Below are positions 8,265 through 17,506 of a stretch of DNA of 64,000 nt, piece by piece. How positions within the stretch are numbered: position 1 is the stretch's first letter; every line of letters begins with the position of its first letter. The notes beneath the pieces were generated by a model. The model was not told the origin of the DNA. It saw only the letters and a program-made list of their open reading frames with translations, and did no database searches. The DNA comes from Bradyrhizobium sp. 195 (GTDB lineage Bacteria; Pseudomonadota; Alphaproteobacteria; Rhizobiales; Xanthobacteraceae). The stretch is taken from assembly GCF_023101665.1 (NCBI RefSeq), contig NZ_CP082162.1:434001-498000 (forward strand), given 5' to 3'. A program made the translations under genes and the position numbers.

Positions 8265-8587
8265 ATGGCCCTGAAGGAAGTTCGAGGCTGGTTGACCAAC
8301 ATCGGCGTGCTTGCCTCCCGGCCAGCCGCGTTCGTCGTCTTTCTCATTTATGCCGCGCTTTGGATCGTCTTCGGCAATGACCTAGAGTGGCATTCGCTTG
8401 CCAGTCTCGCAACATGAGAATGACCCTCGTGATCCAGCGCGCCGAGCACCGCGACACGCAGGCCATTCATGCGAAGCTCGACTAACTCCTGAAGGTTCAC
8501 GGCGATGCCAAGAACTCGTTTATGACCATCGACGACAAGGACGCTGAGGACGTCGAGCGGGAGCGAGCACGGGTCCGTAGGTCGTGA
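8265..8587 (+). pseudogene. Low-affinity iron permease family protein, broken
   Basis: ATG 8265 starts a frame with WLTNIGVLASRPAAFVVFLI then YAALWIVFG and LEWHSLASLAT, the first membrane segment of the small Iron_permease (PF04120) family. The frame stops at 8415. The family pattern resumes in the next frame as MTLVIQRAEHRDTQAIHAKL, is stopped by TAA at 8483-8485 (an aspartate-stop-leucine in place of the usual D-E-L-L) and ends at 8587. One frameshift plus one nonsense codon: non-functional. Confidence 0.75.
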
Positions 8588-8846
8588 GAGTTACCCAACG
8601 GATCACCTTGATCGCTCTTCCCCTCGGGTTCCAGAATTAACCCGCAACCGCGACATCAAGCTTAATTCCAGACATTGATTGCAGCAAAGCTGCGGGGCGC
8701 TAGCTTCACACGGCCACATTGCCCTTGGTCCGGGTCCCCAATGGGAAGCCGTCGCGCCAATATACTCGACGCGGCGGCTTCGCTTGATTGCAGGCCCGTT
8801 CTATTTGAAACAGCAGTCAGACAGCGGAAAACTTGACCTTATCGAG

Positions 8847-9074
8847 ATGCGTCGGCAACTCACGACCGTGCGCTCGCAGCATTCGGACAACCTTGCGATA
8901 GCATCACTACTGAACCGCTTCCTCGTGAAGGTCGCATTCCTCTCGGAGCCTATCGACCCGAAGCACGAACAGCATCTCCGATCTGAGTTTGCACAGACGC
9001 TGAAGAAGGTGGAGGCGATCACCTCGCGCAAGCCATCAGCGAAGCGACCAGTAACCACTAAGCCATCCAAGTAA
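8847..9074 (+). CDS. Hypothetical protein, 75 residues
   Basis: The frame is open from 8679, but only the part from ATG 8847 is protein-like: helical, charged (MRRQLTTVRSQHSDNLAIAS and on), with a basic tail KRPVTTKPSK. No ribosome site is evident. Unrecognised; may be a remnant. Confidence 0.35.
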   Translation: MRRQLTTVRSQHSDNLAIASLLNRFLVKVAFLSEPIDPKHEQHLRSEFAQTLKKVEAITSRKPSAKRPVTTKPSK

Positions 9075-9474
9075 CACTTACGATCGTATCTCATTGCGCT
9101 TGTTGCCGGGGCCGCCGATCCTGGATGCAGTCGCGAAGTCGCCTTTGTTTCGCGTACTGGAGCCTTCGCGGCGAGGGGTCGCCGGCCCTTCGGCCGGCGG
9201 CCCCGCCCAGTGCTAGGATTGATGGCGGCCGTGCGACGAAGCGCGATCCGCAGCGTAGTTTGGGCGGAAGGGCCTCATAGGCCGGTCCTCCGCTTCGCGA
9301 TCAACTTGGCGCGTTGAGCCGACGGCTCGTAGGCATCAACCGAGCCGGGCAATCACCGATAGCGAGCAACCCAGAAGCGCGTCTTGGGCCCTCGCGGTCC
9401 TTCCGTTCGTTCACAGACGGTCAACGCTCTGGCCTTACTCTAAGCGGCTGCGCGAAGGCCACGCGGGGCGATTC
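9075..9474. other. Gap with a very stable hairpin
   Basis: CGCCGGCC (9180-9187), loop CTTC, GGCCGGCG (9192-9199), extended by GGGG/CCCC outside one mismatch (9175-9204). No T-run follows. The rest of the gap has no gene I can support. Confidence 0.5.
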
Positions 9475-9783
9475 ATGAGTGAGGCGGAACAACGATCCGA
9501 TAGGCGCGTCGTTTTCGAACGTCCAATCGAAGCACGGTTGATGGCGATCGACGGCACATGGCAGCGCGCCTGCAAAATTCACGATGTTTCCGAATTGGGG
9601 GCCAAGCTGGTGATTGATGGTGCTATCGGCCAGAAGGAGTTTTTCCTCGTACTGTCGCCAATCGGATTAGCCTACCGACACTGCGAGCTCTCCTGGGTCA
9701 ACGGAGAGTTCGTTGGCGTTCAATTCATCAATCGCGGCAAAGCTTCGAAGAGAGCCCAACGCGGCGAAACGCTGGTGAAGTGA
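9475..9783 (+). CDS. PilZ-domain protein, 102 residues
   Basis: A single PilZ domain fills the protein. The c-di-GMP motif RxxxR is R7-S-D-R-R11 and the second motif (D/N)xSxxG is D37-V-S39-E-L-G42, followed by beta strands to about residue 95. Both halves of the ligand motif are intact, so it should bind c-di-GMP and act as a cytoplasmic adaptor for motility, polysaccharide or surface behaviour. No partner gene lies next to it. ATG 9475 has a weak GGGGCG upstream. Single-domain PilZ proteins of about 100 residues are abundant in Bradyrhizobium. Confidence 0.85.
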   Translation: MSEAEQRSDRRVVFERPIEARLMAIDGTWQRACKIHDVSELGAKLVIDGAIGQKEFFLVLSPIGLAYRHCELSWVNGEFVGVQFINRGKASKRAQRGETLVK

Positions 9784-9864
9784 TTAGATCCAGAAGGGTG
9801 ACGAGCGGCTAGAGCACTCCGAAACACGGCGCGCTCCGGGCCGCTAGGATACGATACCTGCGGG

Positions 9865-10086
9865 TCAGCCAATCCGGAGGTTTTCCGCGGACATCTTACC
9901 GGAGCTCCCGGCCCTCACCTCATAGCTAACATGCGCACCCTCGGCCAAGCCCGTGTAGCCGGCTTTCTCGACCGCCCTGATGTGCACGAACACGTCTGGG
10001 CCACCATCATCAGGAGCAATAAAGCCGTAGCCTTTGGTAGCGTTAAACCACTTCACTTTACCTATCGCCAAGTTGATATCTCCCAA
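9865..10086 (-). CDS. cspA: Cold-shock domain protein, 73 residues
   Basis: One cold-shock (OB-fold) domain fills the protein: KVKWFNATKGYGFI carries RNP1 (K18-G-Y-G-F22) and VFVHI at residues 32-36 is RNP2. It should bind single-stranded RNA/DNA as an RNA chaperone. It is a distant paralog of the two near-identical copies at 32,428 and 36,620, with a longer N-terminus (MGDINLAIG) and an unusual C-terminal half (SSGKMSAENLRIG). Unlike those two it has no conserved long leader. Lone gene; the ligase fragment at 10,228 lies upstream on the other strand. Confidence 0.9.
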   Translation of the reverse strand: MGDINLAIGKVKWFNATKGYGFIAPDDGGPDVFVHIRAVEKAGYTGLAEGAHVSYEVRAGSSGKMSAENLRIG

Positions 10087-10227
10087 TCAAAGACCGTATC
10101 CCAAGTATAGAATAGCCTAAGCGCAGCCCTCCTGACTGTTCGATTCACGACGCAGACTCGCCTCAAGGCGTCGCCAGAGCCGGGTTCCAAATTCGTAAAA
10201 ATCCTCGGCAAGCGCCTATCTCCCACC

Positions 10228-10616
10228 ATGCGAATGGCGTACGAGCTCTGCCTGGCCACCCCCGGCAAGCAGGTCTCGGACGGGCCGGGCTGGATTCATG
10301 AAGTGAAGCACGACGACTATCGAATGCTAGCCATTCGGTGAATGACTGCCTGCGCCTGCTGTCTCGCAACGGCACTGATTGGACAATGCGTTATCCCTGG
10401 ATCGCCGAGGCCGGGCTGAAGAATCGCCAGAAGCACTTCGTTATCGATGGCGAAGCCGTGAACTTGGGCGTCGACGGCATCTCTAATTTCAATGCCCTGC
10501 ACTCTCGCAAGCACGACCACGAAGTTCAGCTCTACGCCTTCGATATTCTCGCTGTGGGCGACGACGACCTGCGGCCTTCGCCAGAACATCGACCGCAAGT
10601 CGGGTATCGTGACTAG
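10228..10616 (+). pseudogene. ATP-dependent DNA ligase fragment (N-terminal part of adenylation domain)
   Basis: The first frame gives GWIHEVKHDDYRMLAIR then stop. The motif EVKHDDYR corresponds to ligase motif I (K-x-D-G-x-R) with the glycine changed to Asp. The next frame gives CLRLLSRNGTDWTMRYPWI, FVIDGEAV and HEVQLYAFDILAVGDDDL before losing similarity near 10,580. It breaks off close to where the other fragment (7930-8223) begins; both contain VQLYAFDxLA, so they come from two gene copies. Non-functional. Confidence 0.7.
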
Positions 10617-10768
10617 CGCGCCGCTCAAAGAGCACCGCCCGATTTCGAACTGGCCACTGGAGTCGGAACAGGCCCTGTCCAACTTAGGCCATTAGAACGT
10701 GAACACGGGGCAGCACTAGAATTGAACCTTGAGCGGGAACAACCCTGTAGTCGCGAAATTGACCCGCC

Positions 10769-10936
10769 ATGGGAGCTGTGAAGGACATTCGCGAGCAGGC
10801 AGCGGCGGCCGAAAAGGTGGCCGCCCGCACGGCTGACGTCTTTGTCGCGGATCAGATGAAAACATTGGCTGAGGCATTCCGGGCCCAGGCCGCCACCTTG
10901 AAGAAAGAGAAGAAGAAGAAAAAGAAGAGAAAATGA
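10769..10936 (+). CDS. Small lysine-tailed protein, 55 residues
   Basis: ATG 10769 to TGA 10936: helical, Ala/Lys/Glu-rich (MGAVKDIREQAAAAEKVAAR and on) ending in a run KKEKKKKKKRK. The stop overlaps the ATG of the next gene in ATGA (10,933-10,936), a translational coupling signal that supports both genes. The poly-lysine tail suggests nucleic-acid or membrane contact. I know similar pairs from Bradyrhizobium; function unknown. Confidence 0.65.
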   Translation: MGAVKDIREQAAAAEKVAARTADVFVADQMKTLAEAFRAQAATLKKEKKKKKKRK

Positions 10937-11142
10937 GCTTCATCGTCAAAGGGATATGCAGACACGGAGAGCTTGCACACCGCAGGAAGACCGCCGAAGC
11001 GGCCCTCGAGAAGGCACGTGAACTTGCGCGGACGGGCTGCTACGAGGTCCACATTGTCACCCCGGAAGGCAGAGACTACGCCGCATCCGAGTTCGGCGAT
11101 CTTCCGCGATCGCCCGTGGCACCCCGCTCTATTCCGGTCTGA
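10933..11142 (+). CDS. Conserved hypothetical protein, 69 residues
   Basis: Translationally coupled to the previous gene (ATGA). MSFIVKGICRHGELAHRRKT, then helix EAALEKARELARTGCYEVHI and TPEGRDYAASEFGDL: a small alpha/beta domain conserved in Bradyrhizobium. No catalytic signature. The 3' end overlaps the convergent gene at 11,129 by 14 bases. Confidence 0.75.
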   Translation: MSFIVKGICRHGELAHRRKTAEAALEKARELARTGCYEVHIVTPEGRDYAASEFGDLPRSPVAPRSIPV

Positions 11143-11317
11143 CGGTCGAGTAAGTACAAGCCGTCACGACCAGCAGAGTTCGGCTGCATTGCCAATCGGG
11201 TCCTAACATTGGTTCAAAGACTCCGCGAGGAGTACCGATTGCCATAGTGGTACCGGCCGCCACCAGAAGAACTGCCGTCAGAGCGAGCATTCGAGAGGGT
11301 TTCCAATTGAACTTCAT
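11129..11317 (-). CDS. Small exported protein, 62 residues
   Basis: Residues 1-26 form a signal peptide (MKFNWKPSRMLALTAVLLVA, then AGTTMA as cleavage region). The mature part GTPRGVFEPMLGPDWQCSRT and on contains two cysteines, a possible disulfide. GAGGACG lies upstream of the ATG. Exported micro-protein of unknown function; similar ones occur in Bradyrhizobium. Confidence 0.65.
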   Translation of the reverse strand: MKFNWKPSRMLALTAVLLVAAGTTMAIGTPRGVFEPMLGPDWQCSRTLLVVTACTYSTVRPE

Positions 11318-11535
11318 GGCGCGTCCTCAGTTGAAGCGAGGACGCTACGCTTGGTGATACCTGCCGCTTGTGAACTACTTCACACGGCTTCCTCAATGTT
11401 CATCACAACGCGTGGAGCAGGTCTAACAGCGCGCTCCGGCGGCAAAAGTACTCGTTCCAAAAGGCTACGCTCCGGAACGTTCCCTGGCGCCGGTGCTTGG
11501 GAAGCCATGACCAGCTCCATCGTTCTCATTCCGGC

Positions 11536-11727
11536 ATGCTCAAGCCGCTACGGCTGGCCCGCATCTACGGCTTTTTGGTCGAGCGCGGAGGCCGCGTCTA
11601 TCACCCGGGCGGCTGCCAGCCGATATGCTGGACAACATCAGCGCGGAAGATGGTTGAAGGTGGCTGGCTGGTGAAGCACGGGGAGCGCTATGAGCCGACA
11701 GAGCGGGGTCTGCGAGCGGCAGAATGA
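11536..11727 (+). CDS. Small winged-helix-like protein, 63 residues
   Basis: The start is taken at ATG 11536 (MLKPLRLARIYGFLVERGGR); the frame is open to 11,497. The pattern RIYGFLVERGGRVYHPGG, a helix with TTSARKMVEGGWL and RYEPTERGLRAAE reads like a compact winged helix (helix, wing, helix, beta). DNA binding is only a guess. Confidence 0.5.
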   Translation: MLKPLRLARIYGFLVERGGRVYHPGGCQPICWTTSARKMVEGGWLVKHGERYEPTERGLRAAE

Positions 11728-11914
11728 TCGGGCGATGCTGGAAGCGCCGCCCCACCCCAGAGCGTCTGCGCGGAGGAAACCTCCCGAAATAAGCCTCTTC
11801 GTTCGGGCCGCCGCTATCGGCGCGAGGACCTTGGTAGCCCTGGCCCGTCGCCCCCCGCGCTTCGATCGAACATTCCTGGCGCTCCAGCGTCTTATAGCCA
11901 GTTGGAGCGACGTT

Positions 11915-12214
11915 ATGGATTACCGCGCTGAACTTCTAAGGCTGCAACATCAGGTCGACCTGGCTAGTCGCGCAATCGCCCGAATCGGCGATAGGACCAC
12001 GGTGAAGAATTTGGAAAGTTTCGCAAAGAAGATTAAGGGCAAGCTCGATGAACTACAGGCCGTCGCTCTGCACGAGGAGATCAGGACGCGGGCTTTTGGG
12101 CTTTGGCAGGAAGCCGGTCGGCCCGAAGGACGCGACCTGGAATTCTGGCTGCGAGCCGAACAGGAGCATTACCGTCGAATAGAGCGACCGCCGTGCACGC
12201 TGGACCAACGGTGA
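11915..12214 (+). CDS. DUF2934-domain protein, 99 residues
   Basis: The start at ATG 11915 is favoured by GGAGCG nine bases upstream; the frame runs open from 11,690 but that part is Arg/Pro-rich. Residues 1-50 are a helical segment (MDYRAELLRLQHQVDLASRA and on). Residues about 53-83 are a DUF2934 motif (IRTRAFGLWQEAGRPEGRDL then EFWLRAEQE). DUF2934 is a short domain of unknown function frequent in rhizobia. Confidence 0.7.
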   Translation: MDYRAELLRLQHQVDLASRAIARIGDRTTVKNLESFAKKIKGKLDELQAVALHEEIRTRAFGLWQEAGRPEGRDLEFWLRAEQEHYRRIERPPCTLDQR

Positions 12215-13972
12215 TGCCGATGGTCTGGTAGCTGTCACCGCCGGAGTTGGCGCCAAGGCGGCGCCGTTCGAGATTCATCGCCCGCGGTGTGCAGACGCCC
12301 GCTACATTCGATTGCTGGATTTCAATCCGTCGACGCGGATTGCGTGAACTCGGGACTGTCGGATCGGGATGAAGAGGCGTTTAGTCATCGCTCCAATCTG
12401 AGGCGGCGATGTCGATGTTGTTCGTATGCACCGTGTACCCCCAGGCGCTCACGTTCACATCCGCAAGAGCTCCCTGGCCGTTCGACCAGCACGCGGGAGC
12501 GCCACTCAGGCAAGCAGCACTGCCGACACTCGTAGGTGTGCCCGAAAAGACGACTCACTTTAGGTCGCGCGTACCGTGTTTGATGCTGATGCTTTACCAG
12601 GCGACCCCGGAAGGTGCCTGAACATCACGCCTCTTCTACGCTCCTCCTCGAGCAGCTTAAGTGCGTGCCACATTTCGGGGGTGAAGCATCCAGGAAGGCC
12701 AAGACGCTGTCGCTGATCTCGTCCTGCGTTCGCCAGCGGAGCGCTTTAAGGAAGCATTTCATCTAGCACGTGGCGGTCGACACGCTCAACCATATGCAAC
12801 TCGCACTCAGGCTGAGCCGGTCTTCGGCATTGGCGCGCGTCGCGAGCTCGTGAAGCTGTCGAATTTGCTGGCCAGCAATACATCATCTGTCGTCAGCGGA
12901 TATTCGAAGTCAGGCCATCGGGGTAAGCCGCGGGCCCAACTTCGTAGCTACTCACCGTAGCAATTTGCGCGACGTCCCTATTTATCTAAAGAAGTCGCTG
13001 TCTTTTCAGCATCCTGTCCTTGTTCGTGTGGAGGAGCGGATGTCCGCTACGTCAATGTGAGTCGACAATGCCCGCTCAGCGCACACGCGGAGCTGCTCTG
13101 ACCTATCTCGAGCCTCGTACAATTCGCCACGAATTCGGCACTTGCGCGGAAGCGGAACATGACTTTCAGCTCTACCGCGTGCAATTCGAATCCCAGCTAA
13201 GCGAAAGACTGGTAGTCAGACGTGTGGGGACTACCGGCTGCGGAGTTTCCTGTCAGCGTTCCATTGTGCCCGTCGATCGCCCAATGGACTTGCCATTGAT
13301 CGCCCGACAGCCATGTAGGGGTCGCCCGTCTATCGCTTTCGCGACGCCATTTAATCTCAGCAAATCGTCTATTGCTGAGAGAGATACCCCGTGCCGTCGC
13401 CGTCTGCGTCTTCCATGCTGCAGTCAGACTCCACGTAGGTGATGATACAGCCGAAAGCCACGCCTTAGAGCGCGCCAAGAGGATCGTTAGGAGCGATGGC
13501 ATGAATTGTAAGGCGCAAGACCTCAGGCAAACAATCGGATGGCAGCTCAACGTAGCAGCGGACGGGGAGTGTCCACGCTGCGCTTCACATCGACCCAGCG
13601 TCAATGGCGCGGGGCGCCCGGGGTGGGGACGAAAGAGTTCAATAGCTTTCTTGTGGCTTGCTGGGAGCGTGCTGATTACCGCTGATTACGGCACATGGAA
13701 TGGGAATGTCGGCTCCGGCTGTTCTCCCAACCTGCGGCTGGGGCCGTTTTGAACTTTTAGCTGTATCGTTCAACCCGGTCCACGACCATGCTTAGAGGCA
13801 TTGCTATCGCGCTATTTGGAATGGGTACCTTTTCGCAGCTTGATCGAGCGTTCTACTATGGCCGCAATACCGACGCGGCGCTTAGGTTTGCGCGGGAGAT
13901 TGGCCGCGGGTTTGGGCTGTAGGACGGTGCCCTTCGTTCATCGGGCCAGCGCCCACGCCGCAGCAGAGACGG
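12215..13972. other. Long gap, no supported gene
   Basis: About 1.75 kb of overlapping short frames on both strands (the largest are 13,020-13,442 + and 13,604-13,197 -) without ribosome sites or motifs. Composition suggests decayed coding DNA. A terminator-like hairpin lies at 13,710-13,750. Confidence 0.5.
13710..13750 (+). terminator. Terminator-like hairpin
   Basis: CGGCTCCGGCTG (13,710-13,721) pairs with CGGCTGGGGCCG (13,735-13,746) over 12 positions including three G-U pairs; TTTT follows. No gene I trust lies directly upstream, so it may be the survivor of a lost transcription unit. Confidence 0.45.
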
Positions 13973-14137
13973 CTACTTCTTCAACAGTATCCCTAGTGTT
14001 CGCGCCATTCGCCTCACTGATCCTGCGTGACGGCCCAGCTCGGCTGCTATCTTCGATACGCCAGCCCGGGCCCGGGCGAGCCTGACCAATCGTCGGACTT
14101 CCTGCTCGTCCCATTGTTTTGGCTTCGGCGTTTTCAT
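13973..14137 (-). CDS. Small helix-turn-helix protein, 54 residues
   Basis: Minus frame from ATG 14137 to TAG 13973: MKTPKPKQWDEQEVRRLVRL, then ARAGVSKIAAELGRHAGSVR and a basic end. The pattern W-x-x-x-E followed by two helices and SKIAAELGRHAGSVRRMAR fits a Myb/SANT-like or resolvase-type helix-turn-helix, as in small rhizobial proteins of the type W(T/D)EEExxLxxLxxxG. It probably binds DNA. It stands alone between long gaps. Confidence 0.6.
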   Translation of the reverse strand: MKTPKPKQWDEQEVRRLVRLARARAGVSKIAAELGRHAGSVRRMARTLGILLKK

Positions 14138-14460
14138 GGTGCGGCGCTCAACCCGCCCTAGTTAACCAGCGAGCCTACTAGCCGACACTTGGGAAATTTA
14201 CGAGTGGTGCCTGCCGTCACGAGGCTCGGCGGTGCGGCGGCTTTGGACGCGCAAGATGGGGGGTGCGCGGCGCCCCGATTATCGCGCGAGCTCTTGGGGA
14301 TCAGACCGGTGTCGCTGGCGCAGGAGGTCTGGTATTAAGGGAAGATCGGCCCTGCCGTATGCGAGCGCCGGACCGCCGCTTGTGACCCGTAAGCGCATGT
14401 CAGCACCTGCGCAACGACCCGCCTGGTGGGCCCAATTCGACTGTCCACTGCTGCCGGGGG
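14138..14460. other. Gap without recognisable gene
   Basis: A + strand frame (14,232-14,534) is Arg/Trp-rich and overlaps the decayed DUF1127 gene on the other strand; not a gene. Confidence 0.5.
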
Positions 14461-14734
14461 CTATTTGCCGGATAAGATACCTCTCGGGTCGCCGCCTCGG
14501 TGCGTGGCGACGTAATCGATTTCGCCGCGCGTGATACCGACATCCATCAGCTCCCTGTCACTTAGGTCGTACAAGCTGGCCAATAACTTCTGGCGTTTGC
14601 GCCACTGCTGGAAGGTGTGGAAGAACGCGGGCTCTTACCGCCACAAGTGGCGTTCCAGTATGGTTCGAGAGGACTGTAGCGTGCCCCCCATCGATTAGCG
14701 GTCCCCGCGCGGTGGTCTGCTGCGTCGTGCTCAT
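14461..14734 (-). pseudogene. DUF1127 (YjiS-type) protein with a frameshift
   Basis: ATG 14734 starts MSTTQQTTARGPLIDGGHAT and runs to about 14,640. A TAA lies immediately upstream of the continuing frame, which then reads FFHTFQQWRKRQKLLASLYD, LSDRELMDVGITRGEIDY and VATHRGGDPRGILSGK to TAG 14461. LSDRELxDIGxxRxxI is the DUF1127 core. The total length is one base too long for a single frame. Intact relatives are about 90 residues, bind RNA or membranes in other alphaproteobacteria, and have this same N-terminal leader. Inferred pseudogene unless the shift is programmed. Confidence 0.65.
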
Positions 14735-14885
14735 TTAGCGTGTGTCCTATCTGGACTGTTCACTAGGCTGAAGTTGCCGCAAGATGCGCCGGCTCGCTAA
14801 ACTGGTGGCTTACATTTCCCTTACCGGCGGCTTATTCTTCGTGAACTAGGGTGCTGCGGAGGCGCCCTCGAGAAGGAATGGTCGC

Positions 14886-16451
14886 TTGCGCTATCTTTTC
14901 GAGGATTCCACGCTTGATACCGAAAGACGTGAACTGCATCGCGGGGCTGTCGCGGTGTCGATCACGCCCCAGGTTTTCGACCTGCTCGATTATTTGATCC
15001 GGAACAGGCAGCGCGTCGTCAGCAAAGACGACCTCATCAGCGCTGTCTGGAGCGGACGCGTTGTCTCCGATGCGGCGTTGACGACCCGCCTGAATGCCGC
15101 GCGAAGCGCGATCGGCGATTCCTGTGAGGAACAGCGCCTGATCAAGACGTTACCACGCAAGGGTTTTCGTTTTATCGGCACGGTCCGCGAGGTGAACCAG
15201 CCTCCGGGCGCGGCGGCGACCTTGAGCCGCGATATGGAATTGACGTCAGCTCCCTTTCCAATACCCGAGACGCCCTCGATCGCCGTGTTGCCATTCGAGA
15301 ACATGAGCGGTGATGCCGAGCAGGAGTATTTTGCCGACGGAATGGTGGAGGAGATCATCACGGCGCTTTCGCGGTTCAAGACACTGTTCGTTATCGCGCG
15401 AAATTCGCGTTTCACCTTCAAAGGCAGAGCTGTAGACATCAAAGAGGTCGGGCGCGGGCTCGGCGTGCGCTATGTGCTTGAAGGGTCTGTGCGTAAGGCA
15501 GCAGGAAAAGTTCGCATCGCAGGACAATTGATCGATGCAGCTACAGGGGCGCATATCTGGGCGGACAGATACGAACGTGACCTGACAGACGTCTTCGCTC
15601 TGCAAGATGAAATCACGCTAGCTGTCGTCTCCGCCATTCAGCCGAAGCTGCTCCAAACGGAGATTGCAATGGCGACGCGGCGGCGACCGGAGAATCTCAC
15701 CGCCTATGATTTTCACCTCCGGGCCGTGCGCGAGTTCCGTTCGATGACCCGCGAAGGCTTTGCCGAGGCGATAAGGCTGGCTCATCGCGCCTTGGAGCTC
15801 GACCCTCGGCTCGGTCTGGCTGCCGGCCTGGCAGGCAACTGTCACGCGCTCAACGTCGCCTTCGGCTTTGCTGTCGATCCTCAATTCGAGCGCCGGGAAG
15901 CACTTCGACTTGCTCGCCTGGCGTTGAGCATCGACGACAGTGACGCAGACACGTTAGCATCCGCCAGCTTTATCTCGGCGATCGTGACCGGCCCTGGGCA
16001 AACAGAGATCGAAATGGCGAACCGGGCGGTCGCACTTAACCCTAATGCATTCCACACCTTGAGCTGCAAAGGTCATGTCTACAGGATTGCGGGGTTGCCT
16101 GAGGAAGCAATCCGCAGCTTTGAACATGCCGTACGCATGAGCCCGGTAGACCCGGTGTTGCACGCGGTGTTTGCCGGGATAGGAATGGCCTTGATTGAAC
16201 TTGGTCGCTTTGAGGAGGCCGTCCAAGCAGGAAAGAAGGCCCTACGTCAGAATCCCTCCTATTCATCGACTTACCGCTGCCTCGCGTCCGCATACGCCCA
16301 TCTCGGACGGAATCCGGAGTCACGCGAAGCGGCGGCACATCTCCTTGAACTCGACGCTGCTTTTAACATATCAGGGTGGATAGCCCGAGGCGGGCAATCG
16401 AACGCGAAGCTGCTGATCGAGGGGCTCCGGAAATCGGGGTTACCCGAATAG
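14886..16451 (+). CDS. Winged-helix regulator with TolB-like and TPR domains, 521 residues
   Basis: Start: TTG 14886, with AAGGA eight bases upstream; no in-frame ATG fits the family. Residues 1-100 are an OmpR/CadC-type winged helix (MRYLFEDSTLDTERRELHRG, ending LPRKGFRFIG). Residues 138-270 are the TolB-like region common in adenylate-cyclase-like and TPR regulators (SIAVLPFENMSGDAEQEYFA, then DGMVEEIITALSRF and RYVLEGSVRK). Residues 280-515 are TPR-type helices. There is no transmembrane segment or cyclase domain, so it is a soluble DNA-binding protein that probably senses through the TPR part. Rhizobia carry many paralogs. No co-transcribed partner. Confidence 0.9.
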   Translation: MRYLFEDSTLDTERRELHRGAVAVSITPQVFDLLDYLIRNRQRVVSKDDLISAVWSGRVVSDAALTTRLNAARSAIGDSCEEQRLIKTLPRKGFRFIGTVREVNQPPGAAATLSRDMELTSAPFPIPETPSIAVLPFENMSGDAEQEYFADGMVEEIITALSRFKTLFVIARNSRFTFKGRAVDIKEVGRGLGVRYVLEGSVRKAAGKVRIAGQLIDAATGAHIWADRYERDLTDVFALQDEITLAVVSAIQPKLLQTEIAMATRRRPENLTAYDFHLRAVREFRSMTREGFAEAIRLAHRALELDPRLGLAAGLAGNCHALNVAFGFAVDPQFERREALRLARLALSIDDSDADTLASASFISAIVTGPGQTEIEMANRAVALNPNAFHTLSCKGHVYRIAGLPEEAIRSFEHAVRMSPVDPVLHAVFAGIGMALIELGRFEEAVQAGKKALRQNPSYSSTYRCLASAYAHLGRNPESREAAAHLLELDAAFNISGWIARGGQSNAKLLIEGLRKSGLPE

Positions 16452-16800
16452 CAATCCGATTTTGACGAGACGATGCGCCAGCGGCGCTGCAAGCGCCGCG
16501 CTTGAGTCCGGTTATGGTCCGTCTGCAAAGTTGCACCTCGTCAGGCGGATGTCCGCTCATCGCGGCAGAATGGACTAGATTTGCTCAACCTGAGTTCTTC
16601 GCATTTTGACCCAAAGCTGAAATACGTAGCAACGCGGCGTACTCGATGTGCCTCCTATCGGCCAACGGCTGCCTTCGAATCTGCTTTAGAAGGATGATCC
16701 AAGCAGGAGAATTAGGCGCCTTAGCCGGAGCTGCTCTACACTTCGTTCCTGCTGCACGCTTTCGTACAAGGAACTTGCCCCGCGGTCGAAGTCCTAACCG
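16452..16800. other. Gap; small hairpin only
   Basis: GCGGCGC (16,481-16,487) and GCGCCGC (16,493-16,499) form a stem 30 bases after the stop of the regulator gene; no T-run follows. Nothing else was recognised. Confidence 0.45.
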
Positions 16801-17091
16801 TCAATCCTGCGAAGTCTGATGGTCGGGTGTGCCCGCTCCACGACTGGGGGCGATTTCCAGCCCCGCCCCATTCAGCGCCTCAACAATCAACTTACCCAGC
16901 AGTTTAGCTTCCTCACTCGCGATCCGAATGGTGGAATGATCTTTGAAAAACTCGCAAACCGTTGTTGCGATCATGGCGTTGACTTGGTGCGTGTCATGCA
17001 TTGGATGCACCCAAAAACGTTGGCTCTGCAGGCTCGTGATTTGATATGCAAGGTAAAAAAGCGGCAAACACTCCTGTGAGCAATACTCCAT
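16801..17091 (-). CDS. Hypothetical protein, 96 residues or shorter
   Basis: The C-terminal half (MIATTVCEFFKDHSTIRIAS then EEAKLLGKLIVEALNGAG) looks like a real helical protein; the N-terminal 30 residues do not, so ATG 17001 or 16974 may be the true start. No ribosome site decides. Unrecognised. The next minus frame upstream (17,350-17,120) is similarly helical in its C-terminal half and may be a remnant. Confidence 0.4.
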   Translation of the reverse strand: MEYCSQECLPLFYLAYQITSLQSQRFWVHPMHDTHQVNAMIATTVCEFFKDHSTIRIASEEAKLLGKLIVEALNGAGLEIAPSRGAGTPDHQTSQD

Positions 17092-17506
17092 CCACTAGGT
17101 GAACTTTAGGCGGATCGAGTCACTGAACGGCAACTACGTCTTTCGCCGCAGCTTCACATTTTTCAACTTCCCTTGCCTTTTCCAGCTCAACTTGCTTCCG
17201 GATGGCGGTCAGGGAGTTGCCGATCTTCCGGACGATTCTGGCTAGGTCAACCTGTGATATGTTGAGCCGCCTCCTAGCGGATCTCACCTGCGCTCCGTTC
17301 GCTAGATCGAGCGTTGTGCGGATCGAATGTCGCAGTCTCGAACGCAGCATCTAACTGACTCCCAACCTTGCCCCGGGCATATTCAAGCCCGCTAGTCACA
17401 AGCACGTAGAACGCGCAGCGAGATGGACCAGTCGCGATCTTGCAATGGCGCCCAAAAGCTGTGCTCGTGGATGTCCGCTGTCCGATCAAATGAATGATGT
17501 CCTTCT

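Noticed and set aside
9175..9204. Strong hairpin as intrinsic terminator
   Set aside because: No T-run on either side and no adjacent gene end; kept only as a structural note.
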